A DNA stretch of 64,000 bases from Phytohalomonas tamaricis (GCF_003012345.1 NZ_PVRV01000023.1:248001-312000), one strand, 5' to 3'; numbered from the stretch's first letter, positions 27,930 through 37,384 are shown. The notes: generated by a model not told the origin, from the letters alone. Numbers and translations are program-made.

Positions 27930-29414
27930 ATGGCAGACCTTACTACTGAACAAGGCATTCTTGAAATAGTTAGCCAAAAAAACAATGCCAAGACAGTTAT
28001 TGACTTTGGTGCAGACCCAACAGGTAAAACAGATAGCTCCGCAGCTTTCCAGGCCGCAGCCGATGCGGTTGACAGTACTATTCGCGTGCCTTCCTGGGGA
28101 CGTTATCGTATTGATAAGCAGGTCAGCCTGCGGAAAGGGAATGCAAGCCGCAAGCTGCTTATCGGCCAGAGCTTTAACCACTTTGGTAATGGCGGTGAGC
28201 GTGCTTCGCTCTTTCCCGGCCCGAACCTTGAGGGCGCAATGTTTGATGGCGCCTACATTGTTGAGCGTATCGCATTTCGTGCCGAAGGCAACCAGAAAGC
28301 CATCGCCTTTGAACTTGATGCTTACGCCAACCAGGTGATCGGCTGTTCCTTTAATGGCTTCAAACGCGCTATTTCAACGTATGGAGGCGTTAACCAGACC
28401 TATGCCCGGAATCAGTTCACAGGATGTACCGATGGCATTTATCAATGGGGCGGCGTGGCAACAGTCAGCCAGTTCAAGGAAAACCTCTTCCAATACGTAG
28501 ACAACTGCATCGTCTTTGAAAATGAAGCGCATGGCATGAGCTTCATGGGTAATACCTTTGAGCGCGTCAAGGGTTATCCTATTCGTGCTAAATCCCTACT
28601 CGATGCAGCCATTATTAACAACTGGTTTGAGCATACCAACGGAGGTGGTGAGGATGTTTCCCCGGTAACTACCAGCGCTTCACAGCAAATCCAAAGTGCT
28701 TATACCGCTGGCAATCACTGCCAATCTGGTTTTCGAAACATTTTCAGCGATGCAACGCACAGCGGCCGCGTCGGAGGTGTTATCACGGATAAAGGCAATC
28801 TTATTGTCCGAGACCCTACCGGTAGCGCCACCAGGCTAAAACAGACTGGTCTTTATCAAGAAATTGATGATTGGGCGGGGCTTCGTCAGTTCATTTTCAA
28901 AGCGGGTCGTGCAAAAGCTGCTCAAAAGTCAGCAGACTTCCTATTCCAAACCGGGCACAAGGGATCACACTATTTCGAAGCTTACGATAACGATGGTAAT
29001 GCACAGCCTTTCAGCGGAACGTTCAATTACCGCATGGATGCCGACCGTTACCATATCGAAAAGCTATCAAGCTACTTCGGCATGGATGGTGAAACTCAGA
29101 AAGATGGATATAGTATTTTAACCAGCACGCCCGCGATGATGAAGTGGTCATCTACCGAAGGGCACCGTCGCAATATGGCTCTGTTTTCAGAAGCAAAATT
29201 CGAGGATGGCACGTTGACCTTGAAGCTGAAGGAATTGGTACGTAATCCGGTATTCATTCCTGTTGCACAAGGCGCGCAAATTGAATTAATTGAGATGATC
29301 GAGCCCTATCAGCGTCCTACTTGGGAACATTGCAAAGGTTGGAAGATCACATTCAAAGATAAGCAGATGCCGAGCGAAGTACATATGTCGCTGACATGCT
29401 ATGAAAATACTTAA
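27930..29414 (+). CDS. Orphan tailspike-like right-handed beta-helix protein
   Basis: 494 residues. The segment VIDFGADPTGKTDSSAAFQA near 23-42 is the pectate-lyase-superfamily start seen in phage tailspikes and polysaccharide lyases. Irregular repeats of the beta-helix type follow to about 230 (for example IGCSFNGF, ARNQFTGCTDGI, FKENLFQYVDNCIVF, FMGNTFERV). The C-terminal 200 residues are not recognised. There is no signal peptide, membrane helix or neighbouring phage gene. It could be an isolated prophage tail gene, a cargo of another secretion route, or a polysaccharide-degrading or binding protein. Catalytic residues cannot be assigned. AT-rich flanks and the tRNA next door suggest horizontal gain. 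Confidence 0.7.
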   Translation: MADLTTEQGILEIVSQKNNAKTVIDFGADPTGKTDSSAAFQAAADAVDSTIRVPSWGRYRIDKQVSLRKGNASRKLLIGQSFNHFGNGGERASLFPGPNLEGAMFDGAYIVERIAFRAEGNQKAIAFELDAYANQVIGCSFNGFKRAISTYGGVNQTYARNQFTGCTDGIYQWGGVATVSQFKENLFQYVDNCIVFENEAHGMSFMGNTFERVKGYPIRAKSLLDAAIINNWFEHTNGGGEDVSPVTTSASQQIQSAYTAGNHCQSGFRNIFSDATHSGRVGGVITDKGNLIVRDPTGSATRLKQTGLYQEIDDWAGLRQFIFKAGRAKAAQKSADFLFQTGHKGSHYFEAYDNDGNAQPFSGTFNYRMDADRYHIEKLSSYFGMDGETQKDGYSILTSTPAMMKWSSTEGHRRNMALFSEAKFEDGTLTLKLKELVRNPVFIPVAQGAQIELIEMIEPYQRPTWEHCKGWKITFKDKQMPSEVHMSLTCYENT

Positions 29415-29451
29415 CATCAACCGTCTTATATAAAAGACTAATCGAAGCAGC

Positions 29452-29482
29452 GGGAGAATAGGTAATTGTTATCTATTCTCCC
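29452..29482 (+). terminator. Hairpin after the tailspike-like gene
   Basis: GGGAGAATAGGTAA pairs with TTATCTATTCTCCC (one G-U) around a three-base loop, 37 bases after the stop. It is a very stable stem, but no good T run follows, so terminator function is likely rather than certain. Confidence 0.6.
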
Positions 29483-29969
29483 AACTTAAATTTCCAAGTA
29501 TGAATATCAAGTTGTAACGATCAACCATATTTTCACCTAAATAGAAAAATGCGAACTCGCCGAATATAAGTCTTGCATCGATTTCTATCTGACTCCCAAG
29601 CCAAATTAATAAAATGCTGTCGTTAAATACCACATCATTAGAAGCCAATCATGGTCCTTTAGCATCGATATCGGATAAATTAAAGCTTCCCCATTTTTTC
29701 AAATAATTTTTATCATCATCTCATTAAACCATCTCCTATTTTATTAGCTGGCTTCTAAGCTTCTCCTCTAATTAATAACCTAAACTGTGGTCTCACTAAC
29801 CATCTTTACGCAATAATCCAGAGCATAAATACCACAATTGATTAAACCATATTAATTTGGATAAAAAATCACTACTTTAGCGTCCAATGGAAAGCAACAG
29901 TTGCCCGATACTGCTATTGACAGTAGGTCGCCCACCCATTAGCTTCGCAGCACACTGAGGCATAGAAAT
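29483..29969. other. AT-rich gene-free region before dppA
   Basis: About 490 bases without a supported gene or RNA. Its composition matches the AT-rich segment on the other side of the tailspike-like gene. Near its right end, TTGACA (29917-29922) with TAGCTT 17 bases on is a possible dppA promoter. Confidence 0.4.
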
Positions 29970-29985
29970 AGTATAAGCTTATACT
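29970..29985. promoter_or_regulatory. 16-bp perfect palindrome upstream of dppA, operator candidate
   Basis: AGTATAAGCTTATACT is its own complement and is flanked by CTGAG and CTCAG, which extend the symmetry after small gaps. It lies 82 bases before dppA and just after a possible TTGACA promoter, where a repressor could block transcription. Confidence 0.45.
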
Positions 29986-30067
29986 CTTTTCTCAGCATAA
30001 GAAATTTAGTGCAATAACAAGACTCTATAAGATTTCCAACAATAACGCTCAGGCAGGATGATGACTT

Positions 30068-31672
30068 ATGAACAACAAGATGCGGCGCTTGGCGACGACC
30101 AGCGCTCTGGTCAGTGGTTTGCTTCTGGCAGCAAGCGGTTCAGCGCAGGCCAAGACATTGGTTTACTGCTCGGAAGGGAGTCCTGAAGGCTTCAATCCTC
30201 AGCATTATACCACCGGCACTACCTTTGATGCCGCAGGACGTACGGCCTATGATCGTCTTGTCGAATTCAAACCCGGCACTACGGAGATCGAACCCGGTTT
30301 GGCAGAATCGTGGGATATCTCTGATGATGGCAAGACATATACCTTCCATCTACGAGAAGGCGTAAAGTTTCAGAAAACCGACTACTTCACTCCGTCTCGC
30401 AACTTTGACGCTGACGATGTCCTTTATTCATTCAACCGTCAGCTAGATCCTGAAAACCCTTGGCATAAGATCGGCGGCGGCTATGAGTATTTTGAAGGTA
30501 TGGGCCTCCCTGACCTAATCGGTCGCATCGAAAAGGTCGACGACCACACGATCCGTTTTCATCTGAATACTCCGTCCGCTCCTTTCCTCGCCGACATGGC
30601 GATGGATTTTGCCTCGATCCTTTCCAAGGAATATGCCGATCAGTTGATGGAACAAGGGCATCCAGAGCAGATGAATCAGAAACCTCTGGGTACTGGCCCG
30701 TTCATGTTTGCTGGTTATCAGAAAGATGCCTATATCCGTTATATGGCGCATCCTGACTATTGGCGCGGTAAAGCCCCCATAGATCGATTGGTATTTTCGA
30801 TTACGCCTGATGCCTCGGTTCGCTATCAGAAACTACAGGCTAATGAATGTCAGGTAATGGCCTTCCCGAATCCGGCCGATCTTGATGCCATGAAGAACAA
30901 CCCGGACATCAATTTGAAGTCAGCACCGGGGCTCAACATCGGCTACCTATCGTTCAATACTGAAAAGGCGCCGTTTGATAACGTCAAGGTTCGCCAAGCC
31001 CTTTCGATGGCCGTCAACAAGAAAGCCATTATCGATGCTGTTTACCAGGGCGCAGGAACCGAAGCCAAGAACCCGATTCCACCCACCATGTGGAGTTACA
31101 ACGACGCTATCGAAAATACGCCCTTCGACCCGGAGAAAGCCAAACAACTGCTCAAGGAAGCAGGAGTAGAAAACCTGTCGACCGAAATCTGGGCCATGCC
31201 GGTACAACGACCATACAATCCCAATGCTCGTCGCATGGCAGAGATGATTCAGGCCGATTGGAAGAAGATTGGCGTTAATGCCAAGATCGTTTCCTATGAG
31301 TGGGGGGAATACCTGCGCAGAGCACAACAGGGCGAGTCACCCACAGGTCTGTTTGGCTGGACAGGAGATAATGGCGATCCTGACAACTTCCTCTACACCT
31401 TGCTTTCCTGCGATGCAGCCGAAAAGGGGTCCAACTACGCCAAGTGGTGTTATGAGCCCTTTGAAAAACTGGTCACAGAGGCGGCACGGAAGACAGACGA
31501 GAGCGAAAGAACCAAGCTGTACGAGCAGGCACAACAGGTCTTCCACGAGCAGATGCCATGGCTGCCCATCGCTCATTCGGTGGTCTACGAACCCGTACGT
31601 AGCAACGTGAAGAATTATGTCATCATGCCGACAGGGGTTCATTCATTCTACGGCGTAGACCTCGCGGAATAA
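30068..31672 (+). CDS. dppA: Dipeptide ABC transporter substrate-binding protein
   Basis: Periplasmic peptide-binding protein of the family 5 type, 534 residues. A signal peptide (NKMRRLATTSALVSGLLLAASGSAQA) precedes the mature KTLVYCSEGSPEGFNPQ, which matches DppA. The LVEFKPGTTEIEPGLAESW and YLSFNTEKAPFDNVKVRQAL blocks are typical of the family. It delivers di- and tripeptides to DppBCDF; in E. coli it also takes murein peptides, heme and delta-aminolevulinate. It heads the operon dppA-ldcA-dppBCDF. Confidence 0.95.
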   Translation: MNNKMRRLATTSALVSGLLLAASGSAQAKTLVYCSEGSPEGFNPQHYTTGTTFDAAGRTAYDRLVEFKPGTTEIEPGLAESWDISDDGKTYTFHLREGVKFQKTDYFTPSRNFDADDVLYSFNRQLDPENPWHKIGGGYEYFEGMGLPDLIGRIEKVDDHTIRFHLNTPSAPFLADMAMDFASILSKEYADQLMEQGHPEQMNQKPLGTGPFMFAGYQKDAYIRYMAHPDYWRGKAPIDRLVFSITPDASVRYQKLQANECQVMAFPNPADLDAMKNNPDINLKSAPGLNIGYLSFNTEKAPFDNVKVRQALSMAVNKKAIIDAVYQGAGTEAKNPIPPTMWSYNDAIENTPFDPEKAKQLLKEAGVENLSTEIWAMPVQRPYNPNARRMAEMIQADWKKIGVNAKIVSYEWGEYLRRAQQGESPTGLFGWTGDNGDPDNFLYTLLSCDAAEKGSNYAKWCYEPFEKLVTEAARKTDESERTKLYEQAQQVFHEQMPWLPIAHSVVYEPVRSNVKNYVIMPTGVHSFYGVDLAE

Positions 31673-31683
31673 CGGCGGCAATG

Positions 31684-31715
31684 CAAGGCCCCAACGGACA
31701 ATCGTTAGGGCCTTG
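31684..31715 (+). other. Intercistronic hairpin between dppA and ldcA
   Basis: CAAGGCCC and GGGCCTTG pair, with an inner AACG/CGTT stem after one mismatch, 11 bases after the dppA stop and with no T run. Such structures often let the binding-protein mRNA outlast the permease part (established for other ABC operons; inferred here). Confidence 0.55.
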
Positions 31716-31739
31716 TATGCTCCTGTGTACCGAGAAAAT

Positions 31740-32675
31740 ATGATCATGCCCCATGAAATTTCTGGCTTAATAGCTGATTGCCTGTATGACAGCGTTAGAG
31801 GTCATCTTGGTAAGATCGCGCTTGTTGCCCCTGCCGGAGCGCTGGATCAGGACCAGGTGATCGAGACATGTAATCGTCTTGAGCAAGCCGGTATAGAGGC
31901 AGTTCTTACTACTCACGTCTTGGAACATCACCGCTATATGGCCGGCAGCATCCAGGCACGCCTGGATGATCTCTACGAAGCCTACGCTACTGCGGACGTG
32001 ACAGCGGTATGGTGCCTGCGCGGTGGTTACGGCTGCGCTCAGCTGCTGCCGCATATTGATTGGGCACGGTTGAGTGACGTACCGCTCATCGGTTACTCGG
32101 ACATTACGGCGCTACTGAATAGCTTTTACAGCCACGGCCTGAAAGGTATCCATGGCCCAGTGGCCTGCGAACTGGCACGTGATTTCGATAACACTGAACA
32201 ACAAAGTCAGCGCTTTGCGTCACTACGCTCGATTAGCCATGTATTGACCGGTCAACACGGCACATCATCGTGCATGCACCATGTCAGTGGACATAGCCAA
32301 GTGGTCAAGGGACCCATGATTGGCGGAAATCTAACTACGCTTGCCAGCCTCGCGGGAACACCTTACGCCTTAAAGATACCCGAGAATGCGATTTTGATTC
32401 TAGAAGATGTAGGCGAGTCCTATTACCGCCTAGAGCGTAGTTTGTGGCAACTGTTTCATAGCGCCGATATGCAGCGTATCGGCGCTGTTTGCTTGGGGAC
32501 ATTTAAAAATTGCGCTAACCCCGGAGCTCATTCTCTTGAAGCTATTTTCAATGAGTGGCTCAAACCTTGGAATATCCCTCTCTATACGGGTCTTCCTTGT
32601 GGGCATGGCGCTGACAACCATGCATGGCCTTATGGACAAGCCGCCACATTATTTGAAGACACGCTAAGCTGGTAA
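31740..32675 (+). CDS. ldcA: LD-carboxypeptidase (muramoyltetrapeptide carboxypeptidase)
   Basis: Family S66 serine peptidase that removes the terminal D-Ala from tetrapeptides during murein recycling in the cytosol. The nucleophile is Ser120 in LIGYSDITALLN, after the WCLRGGYGC oxyanion region. The catalytic Glu is in ILILEDVGESYYR and the His near 290 in GLPCGHGADN. It is 311 residues from this ATG; another ATG two codons later is equally possible, and a GAGA sequence precedes both. Its place within the dipeptide transporter operon suggests that the transporter takes up murein peptides. Confidence 0.9.
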   Translation: MIMPHEISGLIADCLYDSVRGHLGKIALVAPAGALDQDQVIETCNRLEQAGIEAVLTTHVLEHHRYMAGSIQARLDDLYEAYATADVTAVWCLRGGYGCAQLLPHIDWARLSDVPLIGYSDITALLNSFYSHGLKGIHGPVACELARDFDNTEQQSQRFASLRSISHVLTGQHGTSSCMHHVSGHSQVVKGPMIGGNLTTLASLAGTPYALKIPENAILILEDVGESYYRLERSLWQLFHSADMQRIGAVCLGTFKNCANPGAHSLEAIFNEWLKPWNIPLYTGLPCGHGADNHAWPYGQAATLFEDTLSW

Positions 32676-33203
32676 AAATACCTGATTATCTGCAAGCTTT
32701 CACAAGAAGCGAGCAGCCAAATAATAACGGTCGATCACGACTTATTAAAATAAAGAGGACGACGATCATGACCACGGCTCATCGTGTCCGGCAGCATGCG
32801 CTGATCGCGCCAAGCGCCGGAAAGTGGTTTACCAACGCACTAAATGGCTCAACCCTGTCTCTAATACTCCGCTTGAAAAACAGCACGGGAGAACTTCGCT
32901 CGCGAGCTCTCAAGCGCTCCCCTACTGATAAGAATATCTCGTCCTGCAATGATGAGATGACGGCCATGCTCAAGCCCATCAAGTTGAAGGATAAGGCTCA
33001 CCTGTTTTTCCCAAACATGCTAAAGCCCCATCGAACCTTGATCCGGCATGGTAGGCACCAAGAAGCACCGTAACTCTTTACCTGACAGGCATAACGCTGC
33101 GACGTCGGGCTTGAAACTCAGGTAAGCCCAGCGGTGCATATCCGTGTGCTGTCAGTGCATCTATAACGATTGATATAACGGCTCTCTTTTACGGACCTGG
33201 CTA
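32676..33203 (+). other. Gap in the dpp operon with a doubtful small reading frame
   Basis: About 530 bases between ldcA and dppB. A 101-codon frame (32768-33073) begins with a fair ribosome site, AGAGGACGACGATC before ATG, but its product is basic, lacks any recognised motif and has odd composition, so it may be a decayed gene or chance. No terminator or hairpin with a T run was seen, so read-through from ldcA to dppB is possible. Confidence 0.35.
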
Positions 33204-34214
33204 ATGCTCACTTTTCTACTGCGCAAGCTTGCCCTGCTTGTGCCTACTTTTCTGGGCGTAACGATTATCACCTTTGCGCTCGTACATTTAATCCCCGGTG
33301 ACCCGGTTGCCATCATGGCTGGTGAACGCGGTATCGACCCCGAGCGTCATGCGCAATTACTGCATGAATTAGGCCTCGACCGACCTATATGGCAACAATA
33401 TTTTGATTTTCTCTGGCGTCTGTTGCATGGCGACCTAGGCCGCTCGCTTGTAACGCATAACTCAGTATTCGATGAGTTTCTAGCGTTATTCCCCGCCACG
33501 CTGGAGCTTTCCATCTGTGCAATGGTGTTCGCTCTGGTGCTTGGCATTCCGCTGGGTGTACTTGCTGGCGTCAAACGAGGCTCGATTATCGACCATACCG
33601 TCATGGGTACCGCCCTGACCGGTTACTCGATGCCCATTTTCTGGTGGGGGCTGCTGCTGATTATTTTCTTCTCCGGCGTATTGGGCTGGACGCCGGTTTC
33701 CGGGCGACTCTCTTCCATGTTCTGGATAGAAACACCGACCGGTTTCATGCTGATCGATACTCTGCTATCCAAAGAGCCTGGCGCCTTCGTTGATGCCATA
33801 CGCCATCTGATTCTGCCCTCCATCGTGCTCGGCACAATTCCTTTGGCCGTGATCGCTCGAATGACGCGCTCTTCGATTCTCGAAGTGCTCGGCGAGGACT
33901 ATATCCGTACGGCTCGCGCCAAGGGGCTAGCACCGTTTCGTGTTATCGCCGTCCATGCATTGCGAAATGCCATGATCCCAGTCACAACCGTAATCGGCCT
34001 TCAAGTAGGCGTACTTTTTGCCGGCGCCATCCTGACCGAAACCATTTTTTCCTGGCCAGGTGTCGGCAAGTGGCTGATCGATTCCGTAAGCCGTCGTGAC
34101 TACCCCTCCTTGCAGGGCGGTATTTTGCTTATCGCGACACTGGTCATGCTGGTCAACCTGACGGTGGATCTGCTTTATGGCCTGATTAATCCACGTATTC
34201 GACATAACCGCTGA
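33204..34214 (+). CDS. dppB: Dipeptide ABC transporter permease DppB
   Basis: Inner-membrane permease of 336 residues with about six helices. The N-terminus MLTFLLRKLALLVPTFLGVT and the following VHLIPGDPV are the classic DppB/OppB start. The EAA loop that contacts the ATPases is seen near EDYIRTARAKGLAPFRVIAVHALRNA. It pairs with DppC to form the channel. Confidence 0.95.
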   Translation: MLTFLLRKLALLVPTFLGVTIITFALVHLIPGDPVAIMAGERGIDPERHAQLLHELGLDRPIWQQYFDFLWRLLHGDLGRSLVTHNSVFDEFLALFPATLELSICAMVFALVLGIPLGVLAGVKRGSIIDHTVMGTALTGYSMPIFWWGLLLIIFFSGVLGWTPVSGRLSSMFWIETPTGFMLIDTLLSKEPGAFVDAIRHLILPSIVLGTIPLAVIARMTRSSILEVLGEDYIRTARAKGLAPFRVIAVHALRNAMIPVTTVIGLQVGVLFAGAILTETIFSWPGVGKWLIDSVSRRDYPSLQGGILLIATLVMLVNLTVDLLYGLINPRIRHNR

Positions 34215-34231
34215 CAGCGACGGACTCCGTT

Positions 34232-35164
34232 ATGACTCAACTATCATCTCAGCCGCCCGCCGCGGCGTCTGAAACGGCGGAAGCGACCACGTTACCGGCA
34301 GCGACTTCGCACCCACTGATCGAACTATGGCACGCCTTTCGCGAAAACCATGCCGCACTTGCTGGTCTGATTATCATTTTGTTGATCTTTGTGGCGGCTA
34401 TTGGCGCCGATTTCATTGCCCCTCATGCGCCCACCGAGCAATTTCGTGATTATGTTTTGGTACCTCCATTCTGGCAGGAAGGCGGAAGCATTCGCTTCTT
34501 ACTAGGCACCGATGACGTAGGCCGCGATATCCTGTCTCGCATCATCTATGGGGCGCGGTTATCGATGCTGATCGGGCTGATTGTCGTCTCGCTCTCGCTT
34601 GTCACAGGCGTACTGCTCGGTCTGCTGGCTGGATTTCTACGTGGCGTGGTCGAAACCGTGATCATGCGATTAATGGATATCATGCTTGCCATTCCCAGTT
34701 TGCTGTTGGCCGTCGTGGTGGTTGCTGTGCTTGGACCGGGGCTGTTCAATGCCATGCTTGCGATTGCTGTTGTCTATTTACCGCATTATGTACGCCTGAC
34801 GCGGGGGTCAGTGATCTCCGAACGTGATCGCGATTACGTCATCGCTTCACGTCTAGCCGGCGCCGGGCTTTTCCGCCTGATGTTCATTACAGTCCTGCCC
34901 AACTGCCTGGCACCGTTGATCGTTCAGGCCACTCTCGGCTTTTCCAATGCTGTGCTTGATGCCGCGGCCCTCGGGTTTTTGGGCCTTGGTGCTCAGCCAC
35001 CCACTCCGGAATGGGGCAGCATGCTCGCTGATGCCCGCCAGTACGTCTTGGATGCCTGGTGGGTAGTGACCTTTCCAGGCCTGGCCATTCTGATCACGGT
35101 GCTGGCCTTCAACATCATGGGTGATGGGCTACGTGACGCCCTTGACCCGAAGTTGAAGCGCTAA
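34232..35164 (+). CDS. dppC: Dipeptide ABC transporter permease DppC
   Basis: Second permease subunit, 310 residues. A Thr/Ala-rich N-terminal tail leads to the first helix GLIIILLIFVAAIGADFIAP. LLGTDDVGRDILSRIIYGAR is the DppC/OppC signature. The EAA-type loop is seen at RDYVIASRLAGAGLFRLMF. It begins 17 bases after dppB and ends three bases before dppD. Confidence 0.95.
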   Translation: MTQLSSQPPAAASETAEATTLPAATSHPLIELWHAFRENHAALAGLIIILLIFVAAIGADFIAPHAPTEQFRDYVLVPPFWQEGGSIRFLLGTDDVGRDILSRIIYGARLSMLIGLIVVSLSLVTGVLLGLLAGFLRGVVETVIMRLMDIMLAIPSLLLAVVVVAVLGPGLFNAMLAIAVVYLPHYVRLTRGSVISERDRDYVIASRLAGAGLFRLMFITVLPNCLAPLIVQATLGFSNAVLDAAALGFLGLGAQPPTPEWGSMLADARQYVLDAWWVVTFPGLAILITVLAFNIMGDGLRDALDPKLKR

Positions 35165-35167
35165 CTG

Positions 35168-36211
35168 ATGAATTATCGAAATTCCGATTCGGGAACCGCT
35201 ATGCCTCTACTCGACATACAAAATTTAAGCGTGGCGTTCCAGACACGCAGCGGCGTGTTTTCCGCCGTGACGGACATACACCTAACGTTAGATAAAGGCG
35301 AAGTGCTGGGTGTTGTTGGTGAGTCCGGCTCAGGCAAGAGCGTAACCATGCTGGCCATGATGGGGCTTTTACCCTGGAATGCACAGGTTACTGCCGACCG
35401 CTTTTCCTTCGATGATCAGGATATGCTGTCCATGCCTGAGAAGGCGCGCCGTCGGCTCACCGGCAATGATATCGCCATGATCTTTCAAGAGCCGACCACC
35501 AGCCTGAACCCAAGTTTCACTATCGGCTTTCAAATTATCGAAGCGCTCAAGATCCATGAAGGTGGCAGCCGGCGGCAACGTCGGGAACGTGCTATAGAGT
35601 TGCTCGACAAAGTGGGTATTCCTGCACCAGCGAAGCGGCTCGGTGATTACCCGCATCAGCTCTCGGGCGGCATGAATCAACGCGTAATGATTGCCATGGC
35701 TATTGCCTGCAATCCACGCCTGCTGATTGCCGATGAACCCACCACAGCGCTTGACGTCACCATTCAGGCTCAAATCCTCGATCTGTTACTTGAGCTTCAG
35801 CAGGAACGCGGCATGGCCATGATCCTGATCACCCATGACATGGGGGTCGTAGCTGAGGCAGCCGAACGTGTCGCTGTCATGTATGCCGGTCAGCTGGTGG
35901 AAACCGGGACTGCAGGTGACGTCTTTCACCATCCGCGTCATCCCTATACCGGCGCACTGCTCAACGCGCTTCCCGAACGCCATCCCGGCCAGGGGCGCCT
36001 GCCAACCATTCCTGGCGTCGTCCCCGGTATTGAGGACAGGCCGCAAGGTTGTCTCTTCAATCCACGCTGTCCGCATGTCCAGGAGGATTGTCGCCAGACC
36101 CGCCCCGCGCTTGAATCCGATCACTCTACCGGCTCGTCTCATGATGTCTTCAAGAAGGTGCGCTGCTATCACCCTCTCGTCGCGCAGGAGCAAGGAGAAG
36201 TAGCCCCATGA
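35168..36211 (+). CDS. dppD: Dipeptide ABC transporter ATP-binding protein DppD
   Basis: Cytoplasmic ATPase of 347 residues. The Walker A is GESGSGKS (51-58), the ABC signature is LSGGMNQR, and Walker B is [14 protein letters not shown], followed by ITHDMG. The C-terminal oligopeptide-transporter extension contains the cysteine-rich [14 protein letters not shown], which can hold an Fe-S cluster in related proteins. An ATG 11 codons in (MPLLDIQNL) is an alternative start closer to the usual length. Confidence 0.95.
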   Translation: MNYRNSDSGTAMPLLDIQNLSVAFQTRSGVFSAVTDIHLTLDKGEVLGVVGESGSGKSVTMLAMMGLLPWNAQVTADRFSFDDQDMLSMPEKARRRLTGNDIAMIFQEPTTSLNPSFTIGFQIIEALKIHEGGSRRQRRERAIELLDKVGIPAPAKRLGDYPHQLSGGMNQRVMIAMAIACNPRLLIADEPTTALDVTIQAQILDLLLELQQERGMAMILITHDMGVVAEAAERVAVMYAGQLVETGTAGDVFHHPRHPYTGALLNALPERHPGQGRLPTIPGVVPGIEDRPQGCLFNPRCPHVQEDCRQTRPALESDHSTGSSHDVFKKVRCYHPLVAQEQGEVAP

Positions 36212-37197
36212 CAGCAAAGACGATGATGGAAGCTCGTGATCTCGTACAAACCTACAGCGTGCGTCAAGGGGCCTTTAAAAGCGCATCCTTGCATGCCGTC
36301 CGCGGAGTGAGCTTCGCTCTCAAAGCAGGTAAGACTCTGGCCGTCGTCGGTGAGTCCGGCTGTGGAAAATCCACCTTGGCACGTATGCTGACGCTGATTG
36401 AATCACCAACGTCAGGACAGCTATTTATTGATGGCAAGGATGCGACGCGGCCCGACAAGCAGGCACTCAAGGCGCTACGACGCGATGTACAGATGGTGTT
36501 CCAGAACCCTTATGGATCACTTAATCCACGTAAGAAGATCGGCACCGTTCTTGAGGAACCGCTGGTCATCAATACCACGCTTGACAAGGAAGAACGGCGG
36601 CGCCAGGCCCGCGATATGATGACACGCGTGGGATTGCGTCCCGAATTCTACGACCGCTATCCGCATATGTTCTCGGGCGGCCAGCGGCAACGTATCGCGG
36701 TCGCCCGCGCCTTGATGCTGCGCCCACAGGTATTGGTGCTTGATGAACCCGTTTCGGCTCTCGACGTCTCGGTTCAGGCACAGGTCCTCAACCTGCTCAA
36801 TGATATCCAGGAAGAGTTCGGGCTCGCGTATCTGTTTATCTCGCATGATCTCAGCGTAGTGCGTCATGTCGCCGACGATCTGCTCGTGATGTATCTCGGC
36901 CGTCCGGTGGAAGTTGGACCACGCGAGAAGATATTCACTGCGCCACGGCATCCTTACACCCGAGCCCTGCTATCAGCCACGCCAACGATTGATCCCCATG
37001 CGCGCGGACAGCGTGTCGCACTCAAGGGAGAGCTGCCTTCTCCTCTAAACCCGCCATCGGGCTGCGTTTTCAGAGGGCGTTGCCCCTATGCTATAGAACG
37101 TTGCCAGGCAGAAGTGCCTGAATTGAGAGATATCGATGGCGTCACAGTAGCCTGCCATCGCGCTGAAGAGGTGATGCACAACACGGCTTCTCTCTAA
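36208..37197 (+). CDS. dppF: Dipeptide ABC transporter ATP-binding protein DppF
   Basis: Second ATPase, 329 residues, with Walker A GESGCGKS (48-55), signature FSGGQRQR, Walker [15 protein letters not shown] and HDLSVVRH. The C-terminal [15 protein letters not shown] is the cysteine motif of this subfamily. The start overlaps the dppD stop by four bases, so translation is coupled. It is the last gene of the operon, before a clear terminator. Confidence 0.95.
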   Translation: MTAKTMMEARDLVQTYSVRQGAFKSASLHAVRGVSFALKAGKTLAVVGESGCGKSTLARMLTLIESPTSGQLFIDGKDATRPDKQALKALRRDVQMVFQNPYGSLNPRKKIGTVLEEPLVINTTLDKEERRRQARDMMTRVGLRPEFYDRYPHMFSGGQRQRIAVARALMLRPQVLVLDEPVSALDVSVQAQVLNLLNDIQEEFGLAYLFISHDLSVVRHVADDLLVMYLGRPVEVGPREKIFTAPRHPYTRALLSATPTIDPHARGQRVALKGELPSPLNPPSGCVFRGRCPYAIERCQAEVPELRDIDGVTVACHRAEEVMHNTASL

Positions 37198-37263
37198 CGC
37201 CTGTCGCTCTCTAACTAGTGCCGATGGCCCCGTTCCGCACACGATCCAGCAACTGATCTTTAT

Positions 37264-37289
37264 ACCCGCTCAATCGAGCGGGTTTTTTA
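37264..37289 (+). terminator. Intrinsic terminator of the dpp operon
   Basis: ACCCGCTC and GAGCGGGT pair around AATC and run into TTTTTT, 67 bases after the dppF stop. Confidence 0.9.
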
Positions 37290-37335
37290 TATAAGCAGAG
37301 CGACAAATAGAACGCCTTGGAACTGGCCCACTACG

Positions 37336-37384
37336 GGAGCACTGATTTATACTAAAGTCTAATACGCTATCCGCTCAGTGCTCC
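37336..37384 (+). promoter_or_regulatory. 10-bp inverted repeat around candidate -10 elements, upstream of the FUSC gene
   Basis: GGAGCACTGA (37336-37345) is the exact complement of TCAGTGCTCC (37375-37384). The 29 bases between hold TATACT and TAATAC. It could be a pair of operator half-sites around a promoter, or a stem at the start of the mRNA. Nothing else is seen between the dpp terminator and the gene. Confidence 0.45.

Noticed and set aside
27032-30067. Prophage or integrative element with attachment sites at tRNA-Leu
   Set aside because: No integrase and no repeat of the tRNA 3' end was found in the following 3 kb, so only a transferred segment can be suggested.
32768-33073. A 101-codon frame between ldcA and dppB as a real gene
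   Set aside because: It has a fair ribosome site, but the product has no motif and odd composition. Kept only as part of the gap description.
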